From NCBI RefSeq assembly GCF_014699005.1, contig NZ_JACWZY010000005.1:124001-188000 (forward strand): a DNA stretch of 64,000 nt, in the 5' to 3' direction. Both the position numbers and the translations under genes were made by a program. The notes under the pieces are model-generated. The model made no database searches. It was not told where the DNA came from and saw only the letters and a program-made list of their open reading frames with translations. Source of the DNA: Spirosoma profusum (GTDB lineage: Bacteria; Bacteroidota; Bacteroidia; Cytophagales; Spirosomataceae). Shown one piece after another: positions 24,861 to 33,976 of the stretch (the stretch's first letter is position 1; every line of letters starts with the position of its first letter).

Positions 24861-27308
24861 ATGGAAGTTTCCTATAAATGGTTGCAAGAATACATTGACT
24901 TGTCTGAATCCCCCGAAGAAGTAGGCAAATTGCTAACCTCCACGGGTTTAGAAGTTGAAGGAATTGAAAAAGTTGAAGCTATACCAGGTGGTCTGGAAGG
25001 AGTCGTCATTGGCGAAGTGCTCACCTGTACCAAACATCCCGACGCCGATAAATTAAGCCTGACGACGGTTGACGTGGGTGCAGATCAGCCCTTACCCATC
25101 GTGTGTGGCGCTCCTAACGTAGCGGCTGGTCAGAAAGTAGTGGTAGCACTGGTAGGCGCTACGTTGCATCCCAGTTCAACTGGCGAAAAACCGGCCGAAC
25201 CTTTTCAAATCAAGAAAGCGAAAATTCGGGGAGCGGCCTCAGAAGGTATGATTTGCGCTGAAGACGAAATCGGTCTGGGTACGTCGCACGCCGGTATTAT
25301 GATGCTCGACACCGACCTGCCGAATGGTACGCCAGCCGCCCGCTATTTTAACCTCGAAGCTGATTATCAAATTGCCATTGGGCTTACTCCTAACCGCATC
25401 GATGCGGCCTCGCACTATGGTACTGCCCGCGACTTAAAAGCCGTTTTGAATCGTCCGCTACGCCTGCCGTCGATAGACACATTTGCGGTTGACAACACTA
25501 ATTTAACCGTAGAGGTACGTATCGACAACCTGGAAGCCTGCCCACGTTACACTGGGCTCACCATTTCGGGACTGACTATAGGTGAATCACCCGACTGGCT
25601 CAAACAACGATTGATCAGTATTGGCCTGAACCCCATTAACAACGTAGTGGACGTAACGAACTACGTCTGTCATGATTTGGGTCAGCCGTTACATGCCTAC
25701 GATGCCGATAAAATTGCCGGGAAACAGGTTATTGTAAAGACACTTCCCGCCGGTACTACGTTCGTCACGCTCGATGGGGTCGAGCGGAAACTGACGGCCA
25801 CTGATCTGATGGTTTGCGATGCCGAAAAACCTATGTGTATTGCCGGTGTATTCGGCGGTCAGCAATCCGGCGTATCGGCGCAAACGACGCGTATTTTTCT
25901 GGAAGCAGCTTACTTCTCCCCTATTTCTGTTCGGAAAACGGCGCAGCATCACGGCCTGAAAACGGATTCGTCGTTCCGGTTCGAGCGAGGTACGGACCCG
26001 AATATGCCGCTTTTCGCCCTGAAACGGGCCGCTTTACTCATTCAGGACGTAGCAGGTGGTGTGGTTAGCTCCGACGTAACAGACCTCTACCCGACGCCAA
26101 TCGAGCCATTCCGCGTGCCAGTACGTTTCCGTAACATCGATCGGCTCATCGGTATTCAGATTGAACGTAGTGAAATACTACGAATTCTAAATGCGCTGGA
26201 TATTGAAGCAGCCGAGATGACGGAAGATGGTTTTCTCGCCATCGTGCCGCCCTATCGTGTGGACGTAACGCGGGAAGCTGACGTAATCGAAGAGATTCTG
26301 CGGATTTATGGACTGGATAACGTACCGCTTTCGAAAAATCTATCGGCTGATACGTTGTCGGAGTTCCCGAAAACTGACCCTGATCAATGGCAGGGCCGGA
26401 TTGGGCAGCTCATGGCGGCTAATGGTTTTTACGAAACGCTTACGTTATCGCTGACTCGTCCTACGTATCACAACGCTATTCGGTCGTCGCTACCGGGTAC
26501 CGATGTTACGTTGCTGAATCCACTCAGTGATGAATTATCGGTCATGCGCCAGACACTACTCTTTTCAACCCTCGAAACGCTGGTCTACAACTTGAACCGC
26601 CGGCAGAAAGATTTGAAACTGTTCGAGTTCGGCAAAGTCTATCATCAGGCAACAACCGAGGACGGCAGCAAAAAATACGTCGAGCAGATGCGCCTTAGCC
26701 TGGCCATTATGGGCAACCAGGAGTCAGAAAGCTGGCTTCAGAAAGGCCGGCCCGTCGCGTATCATGACCTAGCCACGGCAGTGCAGCGCGTACTGAATCT
26801 GTTTCGCATCAAGTCCGTCGAGACGCAACCTGCCGATGCTACGTTGTTTCAGTACGGCCTCACCTACGTAGTGAACAAGAAACCCATCGTCAGCCTGGGA
26901 TTGGTTCATCCAAAGTTGACGAAATTGGTCGATCTGAAACAGCCCGTTTATTACGCTGATTTCGATTGGCAGGCATTGCTGAAACTGACACGTTCTGAGA
27001 AAGCGCGTTACGAGGAAGTTTCGCGCTTCCCCGAAGTTCGTCGCGATTTGTCGCTGGTGATCGACAAGACCGTTACGTTTGAGCAAATCAGCAAACTCGC
27101 CCGCCAAACCGAACGGAAGTTGCTACGTTTCATCAACGTATTTGACGTCTACGAAGGTGAAAATCTGGGAGCTGAAAAAAAATCGTATTCAGTAAGCTTC
27201 ATGCTCCAGGATTCAAGTCAAACTTTAACTGACACGACTATAGATAAAACAATGCAGCGACTTATGGCAGCTTTCGAGAAAGAATTAGGCGCTGTTATCA
27301 GGAAATAA
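24861..27308 (+). CDS. pheT: Phenylalanine--tRNA ligase beta subunit
   Basis: The 815-residue beta chain of the alpha2-beta2 synthetase. From the N-terminus: MEVSYKWLQEYID, an EMAP/tRNA-binding domain (about 40-150, KHPDADKLSLTTV, IVCGAPN), B3/B4 editing domain (NNVVDVTNYV, GQPLHAYD), B5 domain (RNIDRLIGIQI), the synthetase-like core, and a C-terminal ferredoxin-fold anticodon-binding domain (SRFPEVRRDLSLVID to the end). It is complete and of normal length. pheS is not adjacent. It heads a row with a coiled-coil gene, zapA and rny. The gene is dense in TACGT/ACGTA (25 sites by hand count). Confidence 0.98.
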   Translation: MEVSYKWLQEYIDLSESPEEVGKLLTSTGLEVEGIEKVEAIPGGLEGVVIGEVLTCTKHPDADKLSLTTVDVGADQPLPIVCGAPNVAAGQKVVVALVGATLHPSSTGEKPAEPFQIKKAKIRGAASEGMICAEDEIGLGTSHAGIMMLDTDLPNGTPAARYFNLEADYQIAIGLTPNRIDAASHYGTARDLKAVLNRPLRLPSIDTFAVDNTNLTVEVRIDNLEACPRYTGLTISGLTIGESPDWLKQRLISIGLNPINNVVDVTNYVCHDLGQPLHAYDADKIAGKQVIVKTLPAGTTFVTLDGVERKLTATDLMVCDAEKPMCIAGVFGGQQSGVSAQTTRIFLEAAYFSPISVRKTAQHHGLKTDSSFRFERGTDPNMPLFALKRAALLIQDVAGGVVSSDVTDLYPTPIEPFRVPVRFRNIDRLIGIQIERSEILRILNALDIEAAEMTEDGFLAIVPPYRVDVTREADVIEEILRIYGLDNVPLSKNLSADTLSEFPKTDPDQWQGRIGQLMAANGFYETLTLSLTRPTYHNAIRSSLPGTDVTLLNPLSDELSVMRQTLLFSTLETLVYNLNRRQKDLKLFEFGKVYHQATTEDGSKKYVEQMRLSLAIMGNQESESWLQKGRPVAYHDLATAVQRVLNLFRIKSVETQPADATLFQYGLTYVVNKKPIVSLGLVHPKLTKLVDLKQPVYYADFDWQALLKLTRSEKARYEEVSRFPEVRRDLSLVIDKTVTFEQISKLARQTERKLLRFINVFDVYEGENLGAEKKSYSVSFMLQDSSQTLTDTTIDKTMQRLMAAFEKELGAVIRK

Positions 27309-27309
27309 A

Positions 27310-27422
27310 TGAGTGAAAGAATGAAAGAGTGAAAGAGCGAAAGGCTGTCGTAAGCTTTTTCGCTCCGCTCCGGCGGCCCGGTTTCACTCATTCGCTCTTT
27401 CGCTCTTTCACCTATTCACTCA
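27310..27422. repeat. GAAAGAG-word inverted repeat after pheT, third copy
   Basis: Arms 27310-27341 and 27391-27422 pair over 32 bp with five mismatches around a 49-nt spacer. It starts 1 nt after the pheT stop and ends 8 nt before the GTG start of the coiled-coil gene. Arms are GAAAGAG/GAATGAG words as at 21275 and 22273; the spacer again has a CCGGCGGCCCGG block. Confidence 0.88.
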
Positions 27423-27430
27423 GTACACCC

Positions 27431-27769
27431 GTGGTAAGCGAACATCAAATTATTGCGCTGGTTGAGCGTTTTGAGCACAAGCTCGAGCGGCTCAAGAATT
27501 TGTATGCAGATGCCAAGTGGCAGATTAAGCAGCTTGAAGACGAAAATAAATCGCTCAATAAGGATCTTCGTGCCCAACAGCAGCTGGTTCGGGAATTACA
27601 GAAAAAACCTGCTGTTTCAGAAAAAAATACACCAAAGTCAAAAGATAGTAGTATAATTGTAAAAGACAACTTGTCTAATACTGATACGAATGCTCGATTA
27701 AAACAACAACTCGACGAATATATCCGGGAACTGGAACGGTGTATAGCTCACTTGAGTAGTTTGTCATAA
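27431..27769 (+). CDS. Small coiled-coil protein upstream of zapA
   Basis: A 112-residue mostly helical protein. Residues 5-55 (ALVERFEHKLERLKNLYADA and onwards) form a heptad-rich coiled coil, then a lysine/serine linker, then a second short helix (QLDEYIRELERCIAHL). I chose a GTG start at 27431 (VVSEHQI); the longer frame from 27329 translates the inverted repeat into a nonsense leader. Its position just upstream of zapA, and its coiled-coil nature, suggest a ZapB-like division partner, but sequence identity to ZapB cannot be shown. Confidence 0.72.
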   Translation: MVSEHQIIALVERFEHKLERLKNLYADAKWQIKQLEDENKSLNKDLRAQQQLVRELQKKPAVSEKNTPKSKDSSIIVKDNLSNTDTNARLKQQLDEYIRELERCIAHLSSLS

Positions 27770-27817
27770 AACCAAATTGGCTCCTGGGGTTCAATCCCAT
27801 TTGGGCCGACTGCAGCG

Positions 27818-28105
27818 ATGGAAGAACTGCCAATTCGCGTACAGATAGCCGACCGGTCTTACAACCTGTTTGTAGAACCGGAAGCAGAGGCTGTGGTACG
27901 TCAAGCCGCCAAGCTGATTCAGGAGGATCTGAATAAATATCGGAAAATGGGCTTCAAGGAAACACAGGAAGCCCTGGCAATGATTGCCTTCGACTGCTTA
28001 GTCAATAAGCTCAGAGGAGAAAAACAGATGCAACGATTACAACAAATGGTGTTTGACAAAATAACTCAGTTAGATGAGGCCGTTACGCCGGCCATTTCAA
28101 CGTAG
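27818..28105 (+). CDS. zapA: Cell division protein ZapA
   Basis: A 95-residue ZapA-family protein that promotes FtsZ bundling at the division ring. The N-terminal beta part (LPIRVQIADRSYNLFVEPE) and the helix VVRQAAKLIQEDLNKYRK followed by a C-terminal coiled coil are the family layout. ATG at 27818. It lies 48 nt after the coiled-coil gene and 90 nt before rny, in the same direction. Short hairpin-like sequences sharing TGGGGTTCA flank it on both sides. Confidence 0.92.
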   Translation: MEELPIRVQIADRSYNLFVEPEAEAVVRQAAKLIQEDLNKYRKMGFKETQEALAMIAFDCLVNKLRGEKQMQRLQQMVFDKITQLDEAVTPAIST

Positions 28106-28195
28106 TAAATTAGTACCCCGTATGAGTTGGGGTTCAGGGCACTCATATCGCGACAGGTTGATGGTTTATTTGTTCACCTCTAACGATATAGTCCG

Positions 28196-29800
28196 ATGGA
28201 CATTTTATTAACAATTCTTGCCGCCCTCGTTGGGGGAGGTATAGGTATAGTGGTGGGGCGCCAGATGATGGCAGGAACCTTCGCCAAACAGGAAAAAGAA
28301 GCCGAAGAAAAAGCAAGTACTATTCTAAAAAACGCGGAATTACAGGCCGAAACGATAAAAAAAGACAGAATACTCGAAGCCAAAGAGAAGTACTTAAAGC
28401 TAAAAACTGAATTCGAAGAATCGACCAACCAGAAACGTACGCTACTCCTACAAAACGAAAGTAAACTCAAACAGCGCGAGCAACAACTTAACCAGCAAGC
28501 CGACCAGCAACGTAACCGCGAGAACGAACTGAATCAACAACGTAACGAAATCGGTCAGCAAAAAAATAACCTCTCCCAACAGATAGAGTCCCTTAATAAG
28601 CGACGTGAAGACGTTGACCGCCGTCAGCAGGAAGCGGATCGTATGTTGGCCGACCAGCTCGCCCAACTCGAAAAAATCGCCGGTTTATCAGCCGAACAAG
28701 CGCGCGAGCAATTAATTGAAAATTTGAAGGCCGAAGCCGAATCCCGCGCCAGTTCTTATATCAAAAATATTGTTGAAGAAGCCAAACTGACGGCCACCAA
28801 AGAAGCCAAAAAGGTGGTTATTGAAACCATTCAACGTACCGCAACCGAACACGCCATTGAGAACTGCGTGTCAGTGTTCAACATCGAATCCGACGACGTA
28901 AAGGGTAAAGTTATTGGTCGTGAGGGACGTAACATCCGCGCACTGGAAGCTGCTACTGGCGTCGAAATTATCGTCGACGATACGCCCGAAGCCATCATCA
29001 TTTCCGGTTTCGATCCGGTACGTAGGGAAATCGCCCGGCTGTCATTACACCGGCTTGTGCAGGATGGACGTATTCACCCGGCGCGTATTGAAGAAATCGT
29101 AGCTAAAACCCGCAAAAATATTGAAGACGAGATTGTAGAGATTGGCGAACGTACCGTCATCGACCTCGGTATTCACGGGCTGCATCCTGAACTTATCAAA
29201 ATGGTTGGACGGATGCGTTTCCGGTCAAGTTACGGCCAAAATTTGCTGCAACACTCACGCGAAGTCGCTAAACTCTGCGCAACGATGGCTGCCGAGTTAG
29301 GTCTAAATGCAAAACTGGCTAAACGAGCCGGTTTGCTCCACGACATTGGCAAAGTCTGGCCCGAAGAAGCCGAACTTCCACACGCTATTCTAGGCATGGA
29401 ATTAGCGAAAAAGTACAAGGAAAATCCTGAAGTCATCAACGCCATCGGCGCCCACCACGACGAAATTGAGATGACGAGTATGATTTCGCCCATCGTTCAG
29501 GTGTGCGACGCCGTGTCAGGTTCACGGCCGGGTGCGCGTCGCGAGATGATGGAATCGTACATCAAACGTCTGAAAGAACTGGAGGAACTGGCAGGCAGTT
29601 TCCCCGGTGTTACCAAATGCTACGCTATTCAGGCTGGTCGTGAACTACGTATCATGGTCGATGCCGACCACGTTTCAGATGAACGTGCCGGCGGATTGTC
29701 GTACGAAATTTCCCAGAAAATTGAGAAAGAGATGCAATACCCCGGCCAGATCAAAGTGACTGTTATTCGGGAAATGCGTTCAGTTGCCTACGCGAAATAG
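28196..29800 (+). CDS. rny: Ribonuclease Y
   Basis: A membrane-tethered endoribonuclease that starts mRNA decay. The 534-residue protein has an N-terminal membrane helix (about 3-22), a long coiled coil (about 25-190, rich in Q/E/K), a KH domain (about 210-275, [16 protein letters not shown]) and an HD domain with H382-D383 in [10 protein letters not shown] and later HHDE. The C-terminus [17 protein letters not shown] is typical. It closes the pheT-zapA-rny row. Confidence 0.97.
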   Translation: MDILLTILAALVGGGIGIVVGRQMMAGTFAKQEKEAEEKASTILKNAELQAETIKKDRILEAKEKYLKLKTEFEESTNQKRTLLLQNESKLKQREQQLNQQADQQRNRENELNQQRNEIGQQKNNLSQQIESLNKRREDVDRRQQEADRMLADQLAQLEKIAGLSAEQAREQLIENLKAEAESRASSYIKNIVEEAKLTATKEAKKVVIETIQRTATEHAIENCVSVFNIESDDVKGKVIGREGRNIRALEAATGVEIIVDDTPEAIIISGFDPVRREIARLSLHRLVQDGRIHPARIEEIVAKTRKNIEDEIVEIGERTVIDLGIHGLHPELIKMVGRMRFRSSYGQNLLQHSREVAKLCATMAAELGLNAKLAKRAGLLHDIGKVWPEEAELPHAILGMELAKKYKENPEVINAIGAHHDEIEMTSMISPIVQVCDAVSGSRPGARREMMESYIKRLKELEELAGSFPGVTKCYAIQAGRELRIMVDADHVSDERAGGLSYEISQKIEKEMQYPGQIKVTVIREMRSVAYAK

Positions 29801-29825
29801 AAAATGTTCAGCGTTTTTGTCATGT

Positions 29826-29893
29826 TGAGGTACGAAGCATCTTAAAAAGTCCTAACTAGTTATCCAGGATAAGTTAAGATGCTTCGTACCTCA
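29826..29893. repeat. GCATCTTAA-family inverted repeat after rny
   Basis: Perfect 20-bp arms 29826-29845 and 29874-29893 with a 28-nt spacer, 25 nt after the rny stop. It shares GAAGCATCTTAA and an upstream TTTTGTCATG with the repeat at 4638-4727, including the same 28-nt spacer length. Possibly acts as rny terminator. Confidence 0.85.
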
Positions 29894-29938
29894 GCTAGAA
29901 AACATAAGAACAATACGTCTACAATGGATAATTTATAG

Positions 29939-31123
29939 TTGGGTATGATGGCTTTTGCGGCACAAATAACTTTTCGTAAAAAGTACATTTACAACGTAGC
30001 ATTAGGCGGTTGTCTGGGACTATTTATCGGTTTGCTGCAAAGTTGTACCCAATCTAAATCTGATGATACCACAAAAACCGCCAGTGCCACTGATTCTGCA
30101 AAAGCTCCTTTTTGCCATACCAAACCGCCCAGCCGTTTTGCTGTGAACCAAGGGCCATCTGCTACGTTAGCGGCTGGTAGCGATGATCGAACGGGAATGC
30201 TACGTATTCCGGGCGGAAGTTTTCAAATGGGTGCTGATAATGATCAGGCCCGGCCAGACGAATTTCCGAAGCATAACGTAACAGTCGAGCCGTTCTGGAT
30301 GGATGCTACTGAAGTGACCAACGCTCAGTTCCGTGCCTTTGTAAAAGCTACTGGCTACGTAACGACCGCCGAGCGCAAACCCGACTGGGCCGAGATGCAG
30401 AAGCAGCTTCCGCCGGGAACACCAAAACCGCCCGACAACGTATTGGTGGCCAGTTCCCTGGTCTTTACAGCCCCAGATCATTCGGTTTCAACAGACGATT
30501 ACAGCCAGTGGTGGCGCTGGGTTCCCGGAGCCGACTGGCAGCATCCAGAAGGACCAGGTAGTTCTATTAAAGGAAAAGATAACTATCCGGTAGTGCAGGT
30601 TTCCTGGGACGATGCCATTGCTTATGCCCAATGGGCAGGGAAGCGCCTACCTACCGAGGCAGAGTGGGAATGGGCCGCGCGCGGTGGCTTGTCAAACGCC
30701 ATTTATTCCTGGGGAAACGAAGCCGTTGACGCTGGAAAAACCAAAGCCAATACGTGGCAGGGACGTTTCCCGAATCTGAATACAAAACGGGATGGTTACT
30801 CTACTTCAGCCCCGGTGAAATCGTTTCCACCCAACGGTTATGGCCTGTATGACATGGCCGGAAACGTATGGGAATGGTGCAGCGATTTCTATCGAGCCGA
30901 TTATTACCAGCAAATCAGTCAAAACGGCACTACTCGAAATCCGAAAGGGCCCAACCAAAGCTTCGACCCCGAAGAGCCAACCGTACCTAAGCGCGTACAG
31001 CGGGGCGGGTCTTTCCTCTGTAACGATTCGTATTGCAGCAGCTACCGAAACTCCGCTCGTATGAAATCCAGTCCCGATACGGGTCTTTCGCATACGGGAT
31101 TTCGTTGCGTAAAAAATGGCTAA
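29939..31123 (+). CDS. Formylglycine-generating-enzyme family lipoprotein with catalytic cysteines
   Basis: A 394-residue SUMF1/FGE-fold protein. A hydrophobic leader ends in LLQSC, so it is probably a lipoprotein in the periplasm or outer membrane. The FGE fold covers about 85-394: RIPGGSFQMGAD, FWMDATEVTNAQF, RLPTEAEWEWAARGG, YDMAGNVWEW and RGGSFLCNDSYCSSYRNSAR. C361 and C366 match in context and spacing the copper-binding cysteine pair of true formylglycine-generating enzymes (Cys-X4-Cys), which most GldK-like relatives lack. It may therefore activate sulfatases, though no sulfatase gene is in the window. Confidence 0.88.
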   Translation: MGMMAFAAQITFRKKYIYNVALGGCLGLFIGLLQSCTQSKSDDTTKTASATDSAKAPFCHTKPPSRFAVNQGPSATLAAGSDDRTGMLRIPGGSFQMGADNDQARPDEFPKHNVTVEPFWMDATEVTNAQFRAFVKATGYVTTAERKPDWAEMQKQLPPGTPKPPDNVLVASSLVFTAPDHSVSTDDYSQWWRWVPGADWQHPEGPGSSIKGKDNYPVVQVSWDDAIAYAQWAGKRLPTEAEWEWAARGGLSNAIYSWGNEAVDAGKTKANTWQGRFPNLNTKRDGYSTSAPVKSFPPNGYGLYDMAGNVWEWCSDFYRADYYQQISQNGTTRNPKGPNQSFDPEEPTVPKRVQRGGSFLCNDSYCSSYRNSARMKSSPDTGLSHTGFRCVKNG

Positions 31124-31181
31124 ATTCTGCTTACTTTTCCGCCCGAAGTCCGTCTAACTTACTTAGTATACACGCGATCCA

Positions 31182-31838
31182 ATGGATTTTTTTGTAATAC
31201 TCCTTTTATTGCTGGTTGGAGCTGGTGGAGGCATTGCGTTCGCCAATGTGCTACGTAAGCGAACGGGGGACGTAGCGGACGCGAGATACGAATCGACGCT
31301 TCTGCTGGAACGTATCGAAAAGGTGTTCAAAGTGGTAATGGCCGAAGGCTATTTCTCGGAAATCTATAATTATCAGGACCAGAAGAAGATTTTATACGTA
31401 TTGAACGATCCCAAAAAAGCGATGGTCATTGCGAAGTCGAAAGTGTTGGTTGGTTTCGATTTTGCAAAAGTGAGGTTTCGGACGCCTGTGGAGGGCGAAA
31501 AGAAGCTAGTGATCGAATCGTTTCCGGAACCTGAAATCCTGTCGATTGATACCGATTACAAATTCTACGACATTCAGGCAGGTATCCTTAATCACTTCAG
31601 TGGGGACGATTATACGCAGATTCTGGACGAGGCCAAACAGGTCATGAATGAGCGGGCCATGCAAAGCGATTTACCCAAAATTGCCAACAACCAGATTCAA
31701 TACATGATGTATCAGTTGGCGGGGTCGATGGGCTGGCATCTTCAACTGCCCGAAGCCGAACAGCGTCAGTTGGAAGCCTTGAAAGCACAGGCCGATAGGA
31801 AACCAGGTAAAACAAAGGAATTGCCATCAGGACAATAA
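31182..31838 (+). CDS. DUF4230 domain-containing membrane protein
   Basis: A 218-residue protein with an N-terminal transmembrane helix (about 3-23) followed by a DUF4230 domain: LERIEKVFKVVMAEGYFSEIYNY, KKAMVIAKSKVLVGFDF, LSIDTDYKFYDIQAG. These proteins are widespread in Bacteroidota and others with no established function; the domain probably lies in the periplasm. It is 58 nt downstream of the FGE-like gene on the same strand. Confidence 0.88.
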   Translation: MDFFVILLLLLVGAGGGIAFANVLRKRTGDVADARYESTLLLERIEKVFKVVMAEGYFSEIYNYQDQKKILYVLNDPKKAMVIAKSKVLVGFDFAKVRFRTPVEGEKKLVIESFPEPEILSIDTDYKFYDIQAGILNHFSGDDYTQILDEAKQVMNERAMQSDLPKIANNQIQYMMYQLAGSMGWHLQLPEAEQRQLEALKAQADRKPGKTKELPSGQ

Positions 31839-31930
31839 CTTTTCCTTGGTTCGAGCGTTCAGAATAGATGATTGTTGTTACGCTTAACGGTGTTCATCGT
31901 CTATATTTATTCATAGCTCGTCCTTCGTAT

Positions 31931-33919
31931 ATGCGTTACCTATACGTACTACTACTGCTTCCCTATTTCGCATCTGCACAGTTTCTGTCGGATGGCTGTG
32001 ATTACTGTCAGGCGGGTAAGGTTAGTTATTTTGGACGCCTTACGGCTAACCCAAAAGCGCGGGAAGCATATCCGGGCGATGCCACTGTCGACGTAACCTA
32101 TTACGGTCTCGACCTCCGCCTGACGCATACACCCGCCAGTTTGCGAGCAGTAGCAACTGTTACGTTAAAAAGCACGGCCAATTCAGTACGTAGTTTTTTT
32201 CTTGATCTCACTTCGACTACGGCGACAAGCGGTTTAGGACTTCAGGTTGATTCGGTAAAGGTTGGCAAGCAGAAACTAACTTTCCAGCACGTACAGAATA
32301 AGCTGACCATTACTCCAACGCAACCCCTCAACAATGGACAGGCGCTGACGTTGACAGTTTTTTATCAGGGTGTTCCCAATTTTCGGGATTTGGGTAGTTT
32401 TCGTTTCAGCCGTCACGAGAACACGACCGACCCGGTGATCTGGAGTTTGAGTGAGCCATATGGCGCGCCCGACTGGTTTCCGTGCAAAGATACCCCCGGC
32501 GACAAAGCCGATTCCTCGAGTGTACGTATCACAGCGCCCGCGCAGTTTGTGTCGGTTTCGAATGGTACGTTGGTCAGCACAACTACCAATTCTGATGGTA
32601 CCCGAACGTATTTATGGAAGAACAGCTATCCGATTGCGCAATACCTGATTTCGGTGGCTATCAGCAACTACAACCGTTATGATACGCCCTTCACCTACGG
32701 CAATCAGACGCTTCCGATTACGCACTACGTTTACCCCGAAATCCTGCCGCAGGTACGCGCCAACCTCGATTTGACGCCTATCATGATGCGACTTTTTTCG
32801 GAGCGTTTTGGCCCATATCCATTTCTACGTGAAAAGTACGGTCATGCTCAGATCGGTCAGGGAACGGGCGGTATGGAACACCAGACTGTGAGTTCGATGG
32901 AAGCAGGCGCCTTTAACCCGACCGTGATTGCGCATGAACTGGCCCATCAATGGTTTGGCGACAAAATCACCTGCCGTGACTGGCAAAATATCTGGCTGAA
33001 CGAAGGTTTTGCTTCGTACGGTGAAGCGGTGTATGCCGAGTCAGTGGGAGGTCAGGCTGGTTATAAGACTACAATGACTAATTTCATGACCCGTGCCAAG
33101 AATTCCGTGGGCAGCGTTTACGTACAGGATATTTCAAACTTTGCCAATATTTTCAACGGTAACCGTACGTACGCCAAAGGTGGTTCAGTAGTACACATGT
33201 TACGTGGCGTTTTAGGCGACAGTACTTTCTTTCGGTCGTTACGTGCTTACGTAGCATCGCCGTTGGTCGCGTACAAAAGTGCGACTACTGAAGATTTTCA
33301 AGCTGTGGCACAGCAGGTTTCGGGCAAAGACCTCACGTATTTCTTTAAGCAGTGGATTTATGGCGAAGGCTACCCAACGTATCGTGCCACGGTTTCACCG
33401 GGCAGTTCTGCTACGTCGGTAAAAGTGAGATTAGTCCAACGTAACACGGTTTCCAGCAATCCATCGTCGTTTACTATGCCAGTTCAATTGCGCATACAGT
33501 CGGCAGCAGGCGACACAATCGTAACCGTTTTCAACGACCAGCTCGATCAAACATTTACAGTACCCAGCCGGGGAGCAGTTACGAACGTAGTAATTGACCC
33601 TAACAACTGGATTATAAAGACCGCTGAATCCTCAACGATTGTCACAGCCATCAACGAACCTGTAACAATTAGTTTACAGGTTTATCCAAATCCGACTACT
33701 GAAGAGCTGGAAATTGACTTTAAAACCTACACGACGGGTATCGTTACGTTTTCGCTTACGTCATTGCTCGGCCAGAAAATTCGAAGTGAAACGCCAGCTA
33801 CATTAACTCCGGGAACGTATCACCGAATACTAAATCTTCGTGGTTTGTCGGGAGGTCGTTATACACTTACAGTTGAAACTCCCGATGGGCTAGAAAGCCG
33901 GGTAGTTCTGGTGCGTTAG
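31931..33919 (+). CDS. M1 family metallopeptidase with T9SS sorting domain
   Basis: A 662-residue secreted zinc aminopeptidase. The start at ATG 31931 (MRYLYVLLLLPYF) gives a clean signal peptide; the longer frame from 31868 does not. The zinc site is HELAH at 335-339 with the third-ligand glutamate in NEGFASYGEAVY, and GTGGMEHQTVS is the exopeptidase GAMEN-like motif. The last 85 residues form a T9SS type A sorting domain (LQVYPNPTTEELEIDF ... GGRYTLTVETPDG), so it leaves the cell through the type IX system. Likely degrades peptides for nutrition. Confidence 0.92.
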   Translation: MRYLYVLLLLPYFASAQFLSDGCDYCQAGKVSYFGRLTANPKAREAYPGDATVDVTYYGLDLRLTHTPASLRAVATVTLKSTANSVRSFFLDLTSTTATSGLGLQVDSVKVGKQKLTFQHVQNKLTITPTQPLNNGQALTLTVFYQGVPNFRDLGSFRFSRHENTTDPVIWSLSEPYGAPDWFPCKDTPGDKADSSSVRITAPAQFVSVSNGTLVSTTTNSDGTRTYLWKNSYPIAQYLISVAISNYNRYDTPFTYGNQTLPITHYVYPEILPQVRANLDLTPIMMRLFSERFGPYPFLREKYGHAQIGQGTGGMEHQTVSSMEAGAFNPTVIAHELAHQWFGDKITCRDWQNIWLNEGFASYGEAVYAESVGGQAGYKTTMTNFMTRAKNSVGSVYVQDISNFANIFNGNRTYAKGGSVVHMLRGVLGDSTFFRSLRAYVASPLVAYKSATTEDFQAVAQQVSGKDLTYFFKQWIYGEGYPTYRATVSPGSSATSVKVRLVQRNTVSSNPSSFTMPVQLRIQSAAGDTIVTVFNDQLDQTFTVPSRGAVTNVVIDPNNWIIKTAESSTIVTAINEPVTISLQVYPNPTTEELEIDFKTYTTGIVTFSLTSLLGQKIRSETPATLTPGTYHRILNLRGLSGGRYTLTVETPDGLESRVVLVR

Positions 33920-33976
33920 CGGCTTTGCATAGCCTGAAAAAGTAGCTAATTCCTCCTCGTAACACGAACCACTTTC

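Noticed and set aside
27329..27430. Longer N-terminus for the coiled-coil protein
   Set aside because: It is repeat-derived and carries an implausible Arg/Phe/Ser-rich leader; a GTG at 27431 is better.
28106..28195. Possible 6S RNA downstream of zapA, as in gammaproteobacteria
   Set aside because: The spacer to rny is only 90 nt, too short for a ~180-nt 6S RNA, and I see no long interrupted helix with a central bubble.
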